Under the pieces are notes generated by a model. That model had not been told where the DNA came from. It did no database searches and worked only from the letters and a program-made list of their open reading frames with translations. From NCBI RefSeq assembly GCF_004801405.1, contig NZ_SSOB01000026.1, positions 51,941 through 115,940 on the forward strand: a DNA stretch of 64,000 nucleotides, in the 5' to 3' direction. This DNA comes from Cohnella fermenti (GTDB lineage: Bacteria > Bacillota > Bacilli > Paenibacillales > Paenibacillaceae). Shown here in pieces: positions 8,481 to 16,560 of the stretch; the stretch's first letter is position 1; each line of letters starts with the position of its first letter. The position numbers and the translations under genes are program-made.

Positions 8481-9793
8481 GCTTCTGTCCCCTCTCCGTA
8501 GTAGTCCTGAAGCCGATTCACGGCTTCTTCAGTCGAATACACGCCGCCGCCCCGACCATCCCGGAAGACGAGCTCTACCTTGCCTTGCTCCGCTTCCTTG
8601 CCGACGACAAGCCTGACAGGAATGCCGAGCAGATCGGAATCGTTGAACTTCACCCCGGCGCGTTCCTCCCGATCATCCAGCAGAGCCTCGAATCCGAAGT
8701 CGGTCAACCTGTCATACAACTGCTCTGCAATGTGCCGCTGCACCTCATTCTTGGCAGAGACGGGAATAATATGCGCGTGATAAGGAGCGAGGGATTGCGG
8801 CCAGACCAGCCCCCTCTCGTCATGCCTCTGTTCAGCGATGGCAGCGAGAAGACGGGAGAGACCGATGCCGTAGCAGCCCATGAGCAGGGTTCGTTCCTCG
8901 CCGGACGAGTCGGTCGCTCGCGCCTGCAGCGCCTCGCTGTACTTCGTGCCCAGCCTGAACACATGGCCAACCTCGATGCCGCGGGTCAACCTCAGCTTCC
9001 CTTCCGCGCAGCGGGGGCAAGCGTCGTTATCCGCAACGGTGCCGAAGTTCTCCGTTTGAGCCAGGGGAAAGTCGCGCGCCTGCGCTTGCTCCAGGTTGGC
9101 CGCGTAATCGCAACTTTCGCAAGAGACGACCGTGTCCTCGCCGATCGAAGCGAGCGCGATGAATTCATGTGTGCCTCCGGCGTCTCCGATCGTCCCGCCG
9201 TCGGCTTCGACCAGCTTGAAGGCAAGCCCGCATCGGGAGAGAATCCGGTTGTACGCCTGCCGCATCGCTTCATACGACCGCTCGAGCCCCTCCTCGGACA
9301 GATCGAAGGAGTAGGCGTCCTTCATCAGGAACTCCCGCCCTCGCAGCAGCCCGAATCGCGGACGACGCTCGTCCCGGAACTTCGTCTGGATCTGATACAG
9401 CGTAACGGGCAGCTTCCGATAGCTCCCGATCTCGCTCGCAACCAGAGAGGTAATGACCTCCTCGTGAGTAGGCCCCAGTGCGAACTCGCGGTCGTGCCGG
9501 TCGCGAAGACGAACCAGCTCCGGACCGTACGCCTCGTAGCGGCCGGACTGCCGCCACAATTCGGCCGGCTGCAGCGCCGGCATCAGCAGCTCCTGCGCCC
9601 CCGCCCGGTCCAGCTCCTCGCGGACAATGCGCTCGATCCGGCGCAACACGCGCCACCCGAGCGGCAGATACGAATACACTCCCGCGGCCAACTGCCGGAT
9701 ATACCCTCCGCGAAGCAGCAGCCGGTGGCTTGCCGCCTCCGCTTCGGCCGGTACGTCTCTCAGCGTGCTTCCGAATAACGTCGATTGCCTCAT
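8477..9793 (-). CDS. proS: Prolyl-tRNA synthetase, short form without full editing domain
   Basis: Class II aminoacyl-tRNA synthetase that charges tRNA-Pro. The ATG at 9793 follows GGAGGTGATC. The 438-residue product has motif 1 (around GWRVLRRIE), motif 2 (FRDERRPRFGLLRGREF), motif 3 (GCYGIGLSRLLAA) and the anticodon-binding domain at the C-terminus. Bacterial ProRS is usually about 565-570 residues with a roughly 180-residue INS editing domain between motifs 2 and 3. Here that place holds only about 60 residues with two CxxC pairs (CESC, CPRC), apparently a zinc-ribbon-like remnant. Editing of mischarged Ala-tRNA-Pro would need a trans-acting factor or another ProRS. A T-box leader lies upstream. 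Given the specialised form, this may be a second proS copy. Confidence 0.93.
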   Translation of the reverse strand: MRQSTLFGSTLRDVPAEAEAASHRLLLRGGYIRQLAAGVYSYLPLGWRVLRRIERIVREELDRAGAQELLMPALQPAELWRQSGRYEAYGPELVRLRDRHDREFALGPTHEEVITSLVASEIGSYRKLPVTLYQIQTKFRDERRPRFGLLRGREFLMKDAYSFDLSEEGLERSYEAMRQAYNRILSRCGLAFKLVEADGGTIGDAGGTHEFIALASIGEDTVVSCESCDYAANLEQAQARDFPLAQTENFGTVADNDACPRCAEGKLRLTRGIEVGHVFRLGTKYSEALQARATDSSGEERTLLMGCYGIGLSRLLAAIAEQRHDERGLVWPQSLAPYHAHIIPVSAKNEVQRHIAEQLYDRLTDFGFEALLDDREERAGVKFNDSDLLGIPVRLVVGKEAEQGKVELVFRDGRGGGVYSTEEAVNRLQDYYGEGTEA

Positions 9794-9837
9794 TCCGATC
9801 ACCTCCGCGCTTTCTCTGAGACACAACGAATAAACAA

Positions 9838-10090
9838 CAAAAAAACGCACTCGTCAGGGACGAATGCGCTCGCGGTACCACCCTAATTCGATCGCCCCGC
9901 AAGGCGATCCTCGATCCGGATAACGGCCGGGTCCGGCAACGGTTCGCCTGTCAGACGACAAGCTCTCCGTCACTGCTCGCGAGGCGGGGCCGGTCGTTCG
10001 GCGCGGGAATCTCTCAGCCAGGGATTCCTTCTCTGAAGCGCCTTCACCCGAATCGGCATGCCCTCGGTCCGTGCAGTTGCAACTATTGTT
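9838..10090 (-). promoter_or_regulatory. T-box riboswitch leader of proS
   Basis: On the minus strand the hallmark GGGTGGTACCGCG lies at about 9883-9871. It is followed by a terminator hairpin (arms 9869-9859 and 9855-9845) and a run of about seven T residues. The upstream 200 bases contain several hairpin-forming segments, consistent with Stem I-III. Uncharged tRNA should stabilise the antiterminator. I expect a proline specifier from the downstream gene but did not place the specifier codon. Confidence 0.88.
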
Positions 10091-10094
10091 AACG

Positions 10095-10123
10095 ATCATA
10101 ATGGAAGAAGTGCGGCGAGTCAA
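10095..10123 (-). promoter_or_regulatory. SigA-type promoter of the proS T-box transcript
   Basis: On the minus strand TTGACT (10123-10118) and TATGAT (10100-10095) are separated by exactly 17 bp, just upstream of the T-box leader. Confidence 0.8.
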
Positions 10124-10232
10124 GCTCTTCCTTGGGAATCTTGGCGTCCGCGTCAATCGGCTCTCCGGACCGACATCGCGGTATAACGCGTAATCGCGTT
10201 CCGCCAGCCTGTCCGCCACCGGAACCCCGCCC

Positions 10233-11147
10233 CTACTCTCTCCAAGCCGAAGCCTTGAGCAGCGAATTCCCTTCGTAGAAAACCCGAATCTCCGCCGCCT
10301 CCGCCTCCGTCAACTGCTTAAGCGGTTGCCTCGCGTAGGGAGAACGGATGATGCCCTGGGCATAGCAGACATACTTCTCGTATGGGATGACGTCGAATCG
10401 GATCATGTGGGCAATCGCTTCGTTGGCCTCCGCCTGCAGCGAGGGGAGCGCCCCCCAATGCCCCCGTTCCGCCTCCCGGAACATCGCGACGAACGGCGGA
10501 GCCATCATGTTGTACGTGCTGCCGACCGCGCCGTCCGCACCGCTCAGCGCTCCGGCGGCGTATACCTCGTCATGCCCGTTGAAGATCAGGAAGTCGCGGC
10601 CGCAGCGGGCGCGAATCTGCTGCAGCTCGAACAGGTTCAGCGAGGTGAACTTGACCCCGATGCACTGCGGATGCCGCGCCATCTCCTCGTAGAAGTCCAG
10701 CGAGAGGCTGACGCCCGTCGCACCCGGATAATGGTAGACAATCATCGGCAGCGGTACGGCGTACATAATCGCCAGGTAGTGCCGCTTGATCTGGTCGAGC
10801 GTCGTCTTGTAGTAGAACGGAACGACCGCGGACATCGCATCGACTCCCAGCCCATGAGCGTGCCGCGCCAGCTCGATCGAAGTCTCCGTGCTGATCGCCC
10901 CGATATGGGCGATCAGCGTCGACTTGCCGTCTGCCGCACGCACGACCGTCTCCAGCACCGCCCGCCGCTCTTCCGTGCTCAGAATGAAGCCCTCTCCCGT
11001 GCTTCCTCCGACATAGAATCCTTTGACCCCCTGAGCTTGCAGATGCCGTACGAGTCGCTCCAGCGATTCGTGGTCGATCGCTCCGCCTTCATGCATCGGA
11101 GTCACCAATGCGGTATACACGCCTCTATAATGTTCGGAATTCGTCAT
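10233..11147 (-). CDS. nanA: N-acetylneuraminate lyase (DHDPS/NAL family)
   Basis: Class I aldolase of 304 residues predicted to split N-acetylneuraminate into ManNAc and pyruvate. Family landmarks are GGSTGEGF (pyruvate-carboxylate loop, residues 48-54), Tyr138 in VYHYPGATG and Schiff-base Lys166 in GVKFTS. The Tyr/Lys spacing and the KFT context match sialic acid lyases better than dihydrodipicolinate synthase. It is the last gene of an apparent operon running leftwards from the binding protein at 14501 through two permeases. The context (importer, sialidase-like secreted protein) supports sialic acid use. Other 2-keto-3-deoxy sugar aldolases of the family remain possible. Confidence 0.85.
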   Translation of the reverse strand: MTNSEHYRGVYTALVTPMHEGGAIDHESLERLVRHLQAQGVKGFYVGGSTGEGFILSTEERRAVLETVVRAADGKSTLIAHIGAISTETSIELARHAHGLGVDAMSAVVPFYYKTTLDQIKRHYLAIMYAVPLPMIVYHYPGATGVSLSLDFYEEMARHPQCIGVKFTSLNLFELQQIRARCGRDFLIFNGHDEVYAAGALSGADGAVGSTYNMMAPPFVAMFREAERGHWGALPSLQAEANEAIAHMIRFDVIPYEKYVCYAQGIIRSPYARQPLKQLTEAEAAEIRVFYEGNSLLKASAWRE

Positions 11148-11172
11148 CGTTCCCGTCTCCTTTGGTCTCCCG

Positions 11173-11208
11173 CGTCTTTCCCGTCTTTCCCGTCTTTCCC
11201 GTCTTTCC
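11173..11208. repeat. Four 9-bp tandem repeats, CGTCTTTCC
   Basis: Four direct copies of CGTCTTTCC lie between nanA and the permease gene (91-bp gap). A simple slippage-type repeat with no assigned role. Confidence 0.85.
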
Positions 11209-11237
11209 AGCCTTCCTCGTCCGCCCCGATCAACCGT

Positions 11238-12077
11238 TCAGCCCTTCACACCTCCCGCCGTCATCCCCTCGATCAGATACTTCTGGATAAAAGCGAAGAT
11301 GACGACAATCGGCAGAATCACGATCACGCCGCTGGCCAGCAGCCCGCCCCAGTTGGTCGAGCCCATGCTCTCCATCAGCTCCGCTATCCCGACCTGAACG
11401 GTCTTGGCACTGATGGAGCTGGTCAGAATAAGCGAATATTGATAGTCGTTCCAGCCAAGGATGAACGCATACAGCGAGATCGACACCAGTCCCGGCAAGC
11501 TCAGCGGAATCATGACCGTGAGCAGGGTGCGCCACTTGCCGGCTCCGTCGATTGCAGCCGCCTCCTCCAGCTCGTTCGGAAGCGTACGGAAAAACCCGCT
11601 CATGATCCACACCCCGACCGGAATCGTCAGCGTGCCGTAGATCATCACAAGAATGGTCTTCGTATTGAGAAGCGAGAATGCCGCCGCCATCTTGTACCAC
11701 GGAATCATGATCAGCGGCCCCTGAATCATCTGGGCGAGCACGATCAGCACAACGACCAGGCCGGCTCCCGGCACCTTGTAGCGGGCCAGGCCATAACCGC
11801 TGATACAGGCGATGACCCCCGTGACGAGCGCGGTCATGCCGCAAGCGGCGATCGAATTGAGCAGCAGGCGTGGCAACTGCAAGCCCGTGTCTCCCAACGC
11901 CCAGCGGTAATTGTCCCAGGTCAGGCTGCTCACGATCCAGGTCGGTACGGTAGAGAACATCTCCGAGTCCGGCTTCAGGGTCGTGTCGATCAGCCAGGCG
12001 AACGGCAGCAGCGTGAAGACCATCAGCAACGCCAGCCAGAGGTAATTCGACGTCTTCCGCACAATCGATTCCTTCAT
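11238..12077 (-). CDS. Carbohydrate ABC transporter permease (MalG-like)
   Basis: Inner-membrane permease, 279 residues, six predicted helices. It has the EAA loop (ELEEAAAIDGAGKWRTLLTVMIPLSLPG), which contacts the ATPase, and a C-terminal YLIEGMTAGGVKG typical of the family. The ATG at 12077 follows AGGAGGAGGAG, so I prefer it to the longer open frame. It forms a heterodimer with the product of the upstream gene, 13 bp away. No ATPase gene is present, as is common in this family, where a shared MsmX-type ATPase serves many importers. Confidence 0.92.
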   Translation of the reverse strand: MKESIVRKTSNYLWLALLMVFTLLPFAWLIDTTLKPDSEMFSTVPTWIVSSLTWDNYRWALGDTGLQLPRLLLNSIAACGMTALVTGVIACISGYGLARYKVPGAGLVVVLIVLAQMIQGPLIMIPWYKMAAAFSLLNTKTILVMIYGTLTIPVGVWIMSGFFRTLPNELEEAAAIDGAGKWRTLLTVMIPLSLPGLVSISLYAFILGWNDYQYSLILTSSISAKTVQVGIAELMESMGSTNWGGLLASGVIVILPIVVIFAFIQKYLIEGMTAGGVKG

Positions 12078-12090
12078 GATGCTCCTCCTC

Positions 12091-13035
12091 CTACTCCAGA
12101 TTCCGTCCGAACGTCCTGGCATAGACGCCCACCAGAATGAGCACGATCGCCATCGAGAGCGTCGCGATCGCCGACCCTCTGCCCAGATCGAAGTAAACGA
12201 ACGAATTCGTATATAGATAAGTCGGCAGAATGCTCGTCGAGTAGCCGGGGCCTCCGTTCGTGAGCGCCCAGATCATCTCGAACTTGGTCCATGAGGAGAC
12301 GATGCTGACCAGTCCGGTCGCGTACATGATCGGCTTCAGCATCGGAAGCGTGATGCGGACGAACCTCTGCCATGCCGATGCTCCGTCCATATGGGCCGCC
12401 TCGATCATCTCGCGGGAGATGCCGGTCAGTCCCGACAGCATCATCAGCGTAATGTACGGGAAGCCCTTCCAAGCCGAAGTCAGCAGAAGAGCGGGCCACA
12501 CCCACTTCTCGTCTCCCAGCCAAACGATATTTTCCGAGATGATTCCAAGCGCCTTCAGGTAATGGTTGAACAACCCGTAATGACCGTCGTAGATCCACTT
12601 CCAGACGATGCCGATAATGACGACGGGGGACACCCACGGCACCATCATCAGCCCCCGCCACAAGCCGCGAAGCCTGATCTTGTTGAACAGAACAAGCGCG
12701 GCCGGAATCGCAATCGCGAATTGCAGCACGGTGGAGCCGAGCACCCAGACAAGGCTGTTCCAGAAGATGGACCAGAAGTTGCTGTCGTTCAGGAGCAGCT
12801 CCTTGTAGTTGCCGAAGCCGTTAAACGACATCCCTCGCCCGGAGATAAGCGAATAATCGAACAGACTCAATCGAATCGTCTCCGCCAGCGGATAGAACTG
12901 GAACGCCACGATGTACAGGACGACGGGCGCCAGCAGAACGTACCCGAAGCCGAATTCCTTCAAGAACGCCGAAGCGCGTCCTCTCCGCCGGATAAGCGGC
13001 GAACTTGGACGGCGAAGCTCCAGCAGGTCGGACAT
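12091..13035 (-). CDS. Carbohydrate ABC transporter permease (MalF-like)
   Basis: Membrane permease of 314 residues with a cytosolic N-terminus and about six helices (first at GYVLLAPVVLYIVAFQFYPL). The EAA motif is EMIEAAHMDGASAWQRFVRITLPMLKP. The start at 13035 is supported by AAAGGAAG upstream. The open frame extends further, but without a better ribosome site. It is the second gene of the four-gene operon (binding protein, two permeases, lyase), and its probable cargo is sialic acid or a sialylated oligosaccharide by context only. Confidence 0.92.
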   Translation of the reverse strand: MSDLLELRRPSSPLIRRRGRASAFLKEFGFGYVLLAPVVLYIVAFQFYPLAETIRLSLFDYSLISGRGMSFNGFGNYKELLLNDSNFWSIFWNSLVWVLGSTVLQFAIAIPAALVLFNKIRLRGLWRGLMMVPWVSPVVIIGIVWKWIYDGHYGLFNHYLKALGIISENIVWLGDEKWVWPALLLTSAWKGFPYITLMMLSGLTGISREMIEAAHMDGASAWQRFVRITLPMLKPIMYATGLVSIVSSWTKFEMIWALTNGGPGYSTSILPTYLYTNSFVYFDLGRGSAIATLSMAIVLILVGVYARTFGRNLE

Positions 13036-13121
13036 ATCTCTCGCTTCCTTTCTGTATCGCATCTGTATTGCGAACGCACGGGGAGCCGCATGCGTCGGCA
13101 CACGGCTCCCCGGAGTCCGGC

Positions 13122-14501
13122 CTATTCCAGCTTGGCCTTGATTTTGTCGATGCCTTCCTTGATGTTGGCATACGCCTCTTCGACCGTCTCCTTGTCCGTC
13201 AGCAGCTTAACCATCTGCTCCTGAACGACAACCTCCATCTCGCTCTGCCCCGGAATCTTGTCCATCGGAACGCCGGATTCGCCGAGCAGCTTGCTGAAGT
13301 CGTTCAGCAGCGTCTTGTGCCCTTCGATCGCCTTCGGGTACGCCTTCTCCGCCTTGCTGATGATCTCGTCCAGGCTGGTGCTCTTGATCGCCGTCACGTT
13401 GACGACCGCCGCCATCGTGCTGTTGAACTCCTGGGACGACCATTCCTGCATCAGTCGCCAAGCGATCTCCTTGTTCTTGCCGTCCTTGAACATCGCGATG
13501 CCGACATTGGATACCGGCGCCTTGGCCGCCGTTCCGGAAGGTCCCTTCGGATACGCGATCGTCCGGGAGACGTTCACGATGTCCGGGTTGATGCTGTACA
13601 CGTTGGCGGTGAAGAAGGTTCCGGCCGCGATCATGCCGACCTCGCCGTTGCTGTACGCGCGGAACATCTCCGGATAGCCCCAGGTCAGATGCGCCTTCGG
13701 TTGGTAGGCTTCCAGGTTCTTGAAGTGCTGCAGCGTCTCCAGGTACTTGCTCTTGCTGCCCTCCGACGTGTCGCTGAGCAGCAGATCGTTGCTGTACGCC
13801 GCCGTGAACGGCACACGGAACGCGAAGCGGGCCGTGCCGAGCGGATAGCCGAAGCCGTACTTGCCGTCCTTCGTCATCGCCGCCGCCGCTCTCTCGACAT
13901 CCTCCCAGGTCTGCAGTTCCTCCAGCTTCATTCCCGCTTCGTTCAGCATCTTCTCGTTGACGATAAGCGTGAACGAGTTGGCCAGATTCGGAACGGCATA
14001 CAGCTTGCCGTCCTCCTGGGCGTACTCCATCGTGCCCGGCAGGAAGTCTTCCTTCTTCAGCGTCTCGCCTTCCCTCTCGAAGTAGGGATTCAAGTCCTCC
14101 AGTCCGTTAAGCCGGACCAGGTTCGTCACGTCCTGCGTCTGCGTCAAGTCCGGAACGTCGCCGGAGTTCAGCATGACGGACAGCTTCTTCTCCATGTCCG
14201 TCCACGACAGGTACATGTATTCGATGTTGATATTCGGGTACTTCTCCTTCATCCGCGCCTTGAATTGCTCGGCCAGCTCCTTCTCCGCCTCCGACGTGCC
14301 CGGATAGACGAACCGGATGTCGGCTTTGACCGTGCTCCAATCGATCGCGTCCCCGCCGGTTGCCGCCGCCGAAGCTTCGGCGCTTCCGCCGCTTGCCCGA
14401 TTCGCGTTCCCGCTCTCCCCGGAAGACCCGCACCCGCTGACCGCGAGTGCCAATGCCATCAGGGCCGTTCCGATGGCGAATCGCTTTTTCCCCCTGCTCA
14501 T
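13122..14501 (-). CDS. Extracellular solute-binding lipoprotein of the NanA-linked importer
   Basis: A 459-residue family 1 solute-binding protein. The signal peptide ends in a lipobox (LAVSGC), so it is anchored to the outer face of the membrane. A Ser/Gly/Ala-rich linker follows, then the bilobed domain (IRFVYPGTSEAEKELAEQFK..., with DVPDLTQTQD and later GEVGMIAAGTF). The ATG at 14501 is preceded by GAGGGTGG. It is the first gene of the operon leading to nanA and is divergent from the YesM-type kinase, whose intergenic region holds a cre-like site. Confidence 0.9.
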   Translation of the reverse strand: MSRGKKRFAIGTALMALALAVSGCGSSGESGNANRASGGSAEASAAATGGDAIDWSTVKADIRFVYPGTSEAEKELAEQFKARMKEKYPNINIEYMYLSWTDMEKKLSVMLNSGDVPDLTQTQDVTNLVRLNGLEDLNPYFEREGETLKKEDFLPGTMEYAQEDGKLYAVPNLANSFTLIVNEKMLNEAGMKLEELQTWEDVERAAAAMTKDGKYGFGYPLGTARFAFRVPFTAAYSNDLLLSDTSEGSKSKYLETLQHFKNLEAYQPKAHLTWGYPEMFRAYSNGEVGMIAAGTFFTANVYSINPDIVNVSRTIAYPKGPSGTAAKAPVSNVGIAMFKDGKNKEIAWRLMQEWSSQEFNSTMAAVVNVTAIKSTSLDEIISKAEKAYPKAIEGHKTLLNDFSKLLGESGVPMDKIPGQSEMEVVVQEQMVKLLTDKETVEEAYANIKEGIDKIKAKLE

Positions 14502-14652
14502 GACTGGTTCCACCCTCTCGTTATCGGCTTGCCTTGCCTGTGCACAATCCCATCTTACCCGCTGCCCAACAGGCCAACAATGCGTTAATCTCAAGGTTTG
14601 GTGGACGGAATCAAGGAAGTGTCCGCCACTTCCCGTCTGCGTATTGATCCCC

Positions 14653-14667
14653 GAGAAAGCGTTTGCT
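14653..14667. promoter_or_regulatory. cre-like catabolite repression site
   Basis: GAGAAAGCGTTTGCT matches the CcpA consensus WTGNAANCGNWNNCW at all but the first two positions. It lies in the 208-bp divergent region between the binding-protein gene and the YesM-type kinase, so it could repress either side. Confidence 0.55.
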
Positions 14668-14709
14668 AATGTAGACATCAGCAGAGACCCGAGAGAGCGA
14701 GGCGCAACG

Positions 14710-16560
14710 ATGCCCCTATTCCGACAGCTTCAAACCAAGCTATTCGTCTCCTTCCTGCTGCTCGTGCTTGTCCCGCTTCTAACGCTCGGCTTCTTCTCGT
14801 TCCGCGCGGCCACCGGGTCGCTGGAGAAGGAGACGGAGCAGAACCAGATTCAGACGGTCCGGCTCATCGGCAACAACATCAAGCTGATGCTCGAAGACGC
14901 GGGAGACATGACCTCCTACATCATGAACAACGTCAGCCTCCAGAGCCTGCTCAGCCAGGCGGACACCGAATCGGTCAACGTCGAGCAAGCTGCCGCCCTC
15001 GCCTACCTCGATAACATCAAGACGGCCAAGAAGTACGTCAGCTTTATCGTCATCTATGGCAGGAACGGCTTTCTTTATCGCGATTTCAGCGAGTTCTTCC
15101 GTCAGGTGATCTCTTATAACGACTTCATCGAGATGCCGCTCTACACCGCCGTCGCCGCCCGGGACGGAGAACCCTTCTGGGCGTACTCCAGCACCCCTCT
15201 CTTCACCTACGGCCACAGCTACGACGAGATCATGGTCGGCCGCCGCATCAACGATCTGTACGACCATGACAACAAGCTCGGGCTGCTGTTCATGGGCGTT
15301 AACCGGGATTCGATCGGCAACATCATTCAAGATATCGAGATCGTCCGCTCGACGAACATCTTTATCTTCGACGATAACTTTAATCTCGTCACGAGCAAAA
15401 CCCAGAACAAAGAGCTGGAGCGAACGCTGACGAACGACCTTCCGTTGAAGCGGCAATTGCTGCTCAAGACGCATTCGGAAGTATACGAGATCGGCGGCCG
15501 AAGCTATTCGGTTGCCAGCGCCGTCGTCGATCCCTACGACTGGAACATCGTCAGCCTGACCCCCCTGGAGATCATTCGCAGCGAGCATCGGATCGTGCTT
15601 AACGTCACGCTGGCTCTGTCTCTGTCGCTGCTTGCCCTGGTCGGGCTTGTCTCGGGATTCCTGTCCCGAAGCATCACGAGGCCGGTCAAGAAGCTTCTTC
15701 GCTCGATGAGCAACTTTAAACGCGGCGACTTCAATCAGAAGGTGGAGGTCACTTCCCGCGATGAGATCGGGCTGCTCACCCATAAGTACAACGAGATGGT
15801 CACCGAGACGAACAACCTCATCCAGAAGGTGTACGTCAGCCAGACGAACCAGAAGATGATTGAGCTCAAGACGCTGCAGACGCAGATCGAACCGCATTTT
15901 CTATACAATACGCTGGACTATATTTACCTCAACTCCAAGATCAACGGCGACGAGAAGACCGCCAAGGTGACGCATGCGTTGACCGAGCTGTTCCGCTTGT
16001 CCCTCAACAAGGGCAAGGATTACTACACGATTCGCCAGGAGCTCGGCCAAGTGAAGGCGTATATCCAGATTCAGCACGCACGCTTCCCGAACCGGTTCGT
16101 TCCCCACTACGACATCGATCCGGACCTTCTGCCCTTCTATACCATGAAGCTTCTGCTCCAACCCCTTGTGGAAAATGCCATTCTGCACGCGTTCAACGGG
16201 AAAAAAGAGGGACCCGGGGTTCTCAAGCTGAGCGGGAGCCGATTGGACGAGCAGCGCCTCGAGTTTATCGTCGAAGACAACGGCTGCGGCATGAGCGCAG
16301 AGCTCGCCGCCTCGCTGCTGAACGAGCCGCTTCCGGGCAAGGGGCCTCCGCCGGAAGCCGCGCCCGCCGGAGCCTCCGCATCCGGCGGCACCGGCTACGG
16401 AATCCGCAATGTCAACGAGCGCTTGACGATGCTGTTCGGTCCCGAATTCTCGCTGCGCATCGAGAGCGCCCCCGGGGCCGGAACCCGGATTCGGCTGCGC
16501 ATTCCGCTTATCCGCGACGATCAAGAATGGAGGCTGCTCTATGAGAATCATGGTCATTGA
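14710..16560 (+). CDS. YesM-family sensor histidine kinase
   Basis: A 616-residue membrane kinase. TM1 (about 10-32) and TM2 (about 293-315) enclose an extracellular Cache-like sensor. A HAMP segment follows, then a His_kinase (LytS/YesM) domain with His396 in EPHFLYNTLDYIYLNS and an ATPase domain (VENAILHAF, VEDNGCGM, GIRNVNERL). The ATG at 14710 fits the membrane N-terminus MPLFRQLQTKLFVS. The gene overlaps its AraC-type response regulator by 20 bases. Such pairs usually sense extracellular sugars or the loaded binding protein and regulate the adjacent importer, here the nanA operon divergent from it. Confidence 0.93.
   Translation: MPLFRQLQTKLFVSFLLLVLVPLLTLGFFSFRAATGSLEKETEQNQIQTVRLIGNNIKLMLEDAGDMTSYIMNNVSLQSLLSQADTESVNVEQAAALAYLDNIKTAKKYVSFIVIYGRNGFLYRDFSEFFRQVISYNDFIEMPLYTAVAARDGEPFWAYSSTPLFTYGHSYDEIMVGRRINDLYDHDNKLGLLFMGVNRDSIGNIIQDIEIVRSTNIFIFDDNFNLVTSKTQNKELERTLTNDLPLKRQLLLKTHSEVYEIGGRSYSVASAVVDPYDWNIVSLTPLEIIRSEHRIVLNVTLALSLSLLALVGLVSGFLSRSITRPVKKLLRSMSNFKRGDFNQKVEVTSRDEIGLLTHKYNEMVTETNNLIQKVYVSQTNQKMIELKTLQTQIEPHFLYNTLDYIYLNSKINGDEKTAKVTHALTELFRLSLNKGKDYYTIRQELGQVKAYIQIQHARFPNRFVPHYDIDPDLLPFYTMKLLLQPLVENAILHAFNGKKEGPGVLKLSGSRLDEQRLEFIVEDNGCGMSAELAASLLNEPLPGKGPPPEAAPAGASASGGTGYGIRNVNERLTMLFGPEFSLRIESAPGAGTRIRLRIPLIRDDQEWRLLYENHGH

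Noticed and set aside
10326..12140. Rightward open frame across nanA and the permease gene
   Set aside because: It spans two well-supported leftward genes and translates to an Arg/His-rich sequence with no domain.
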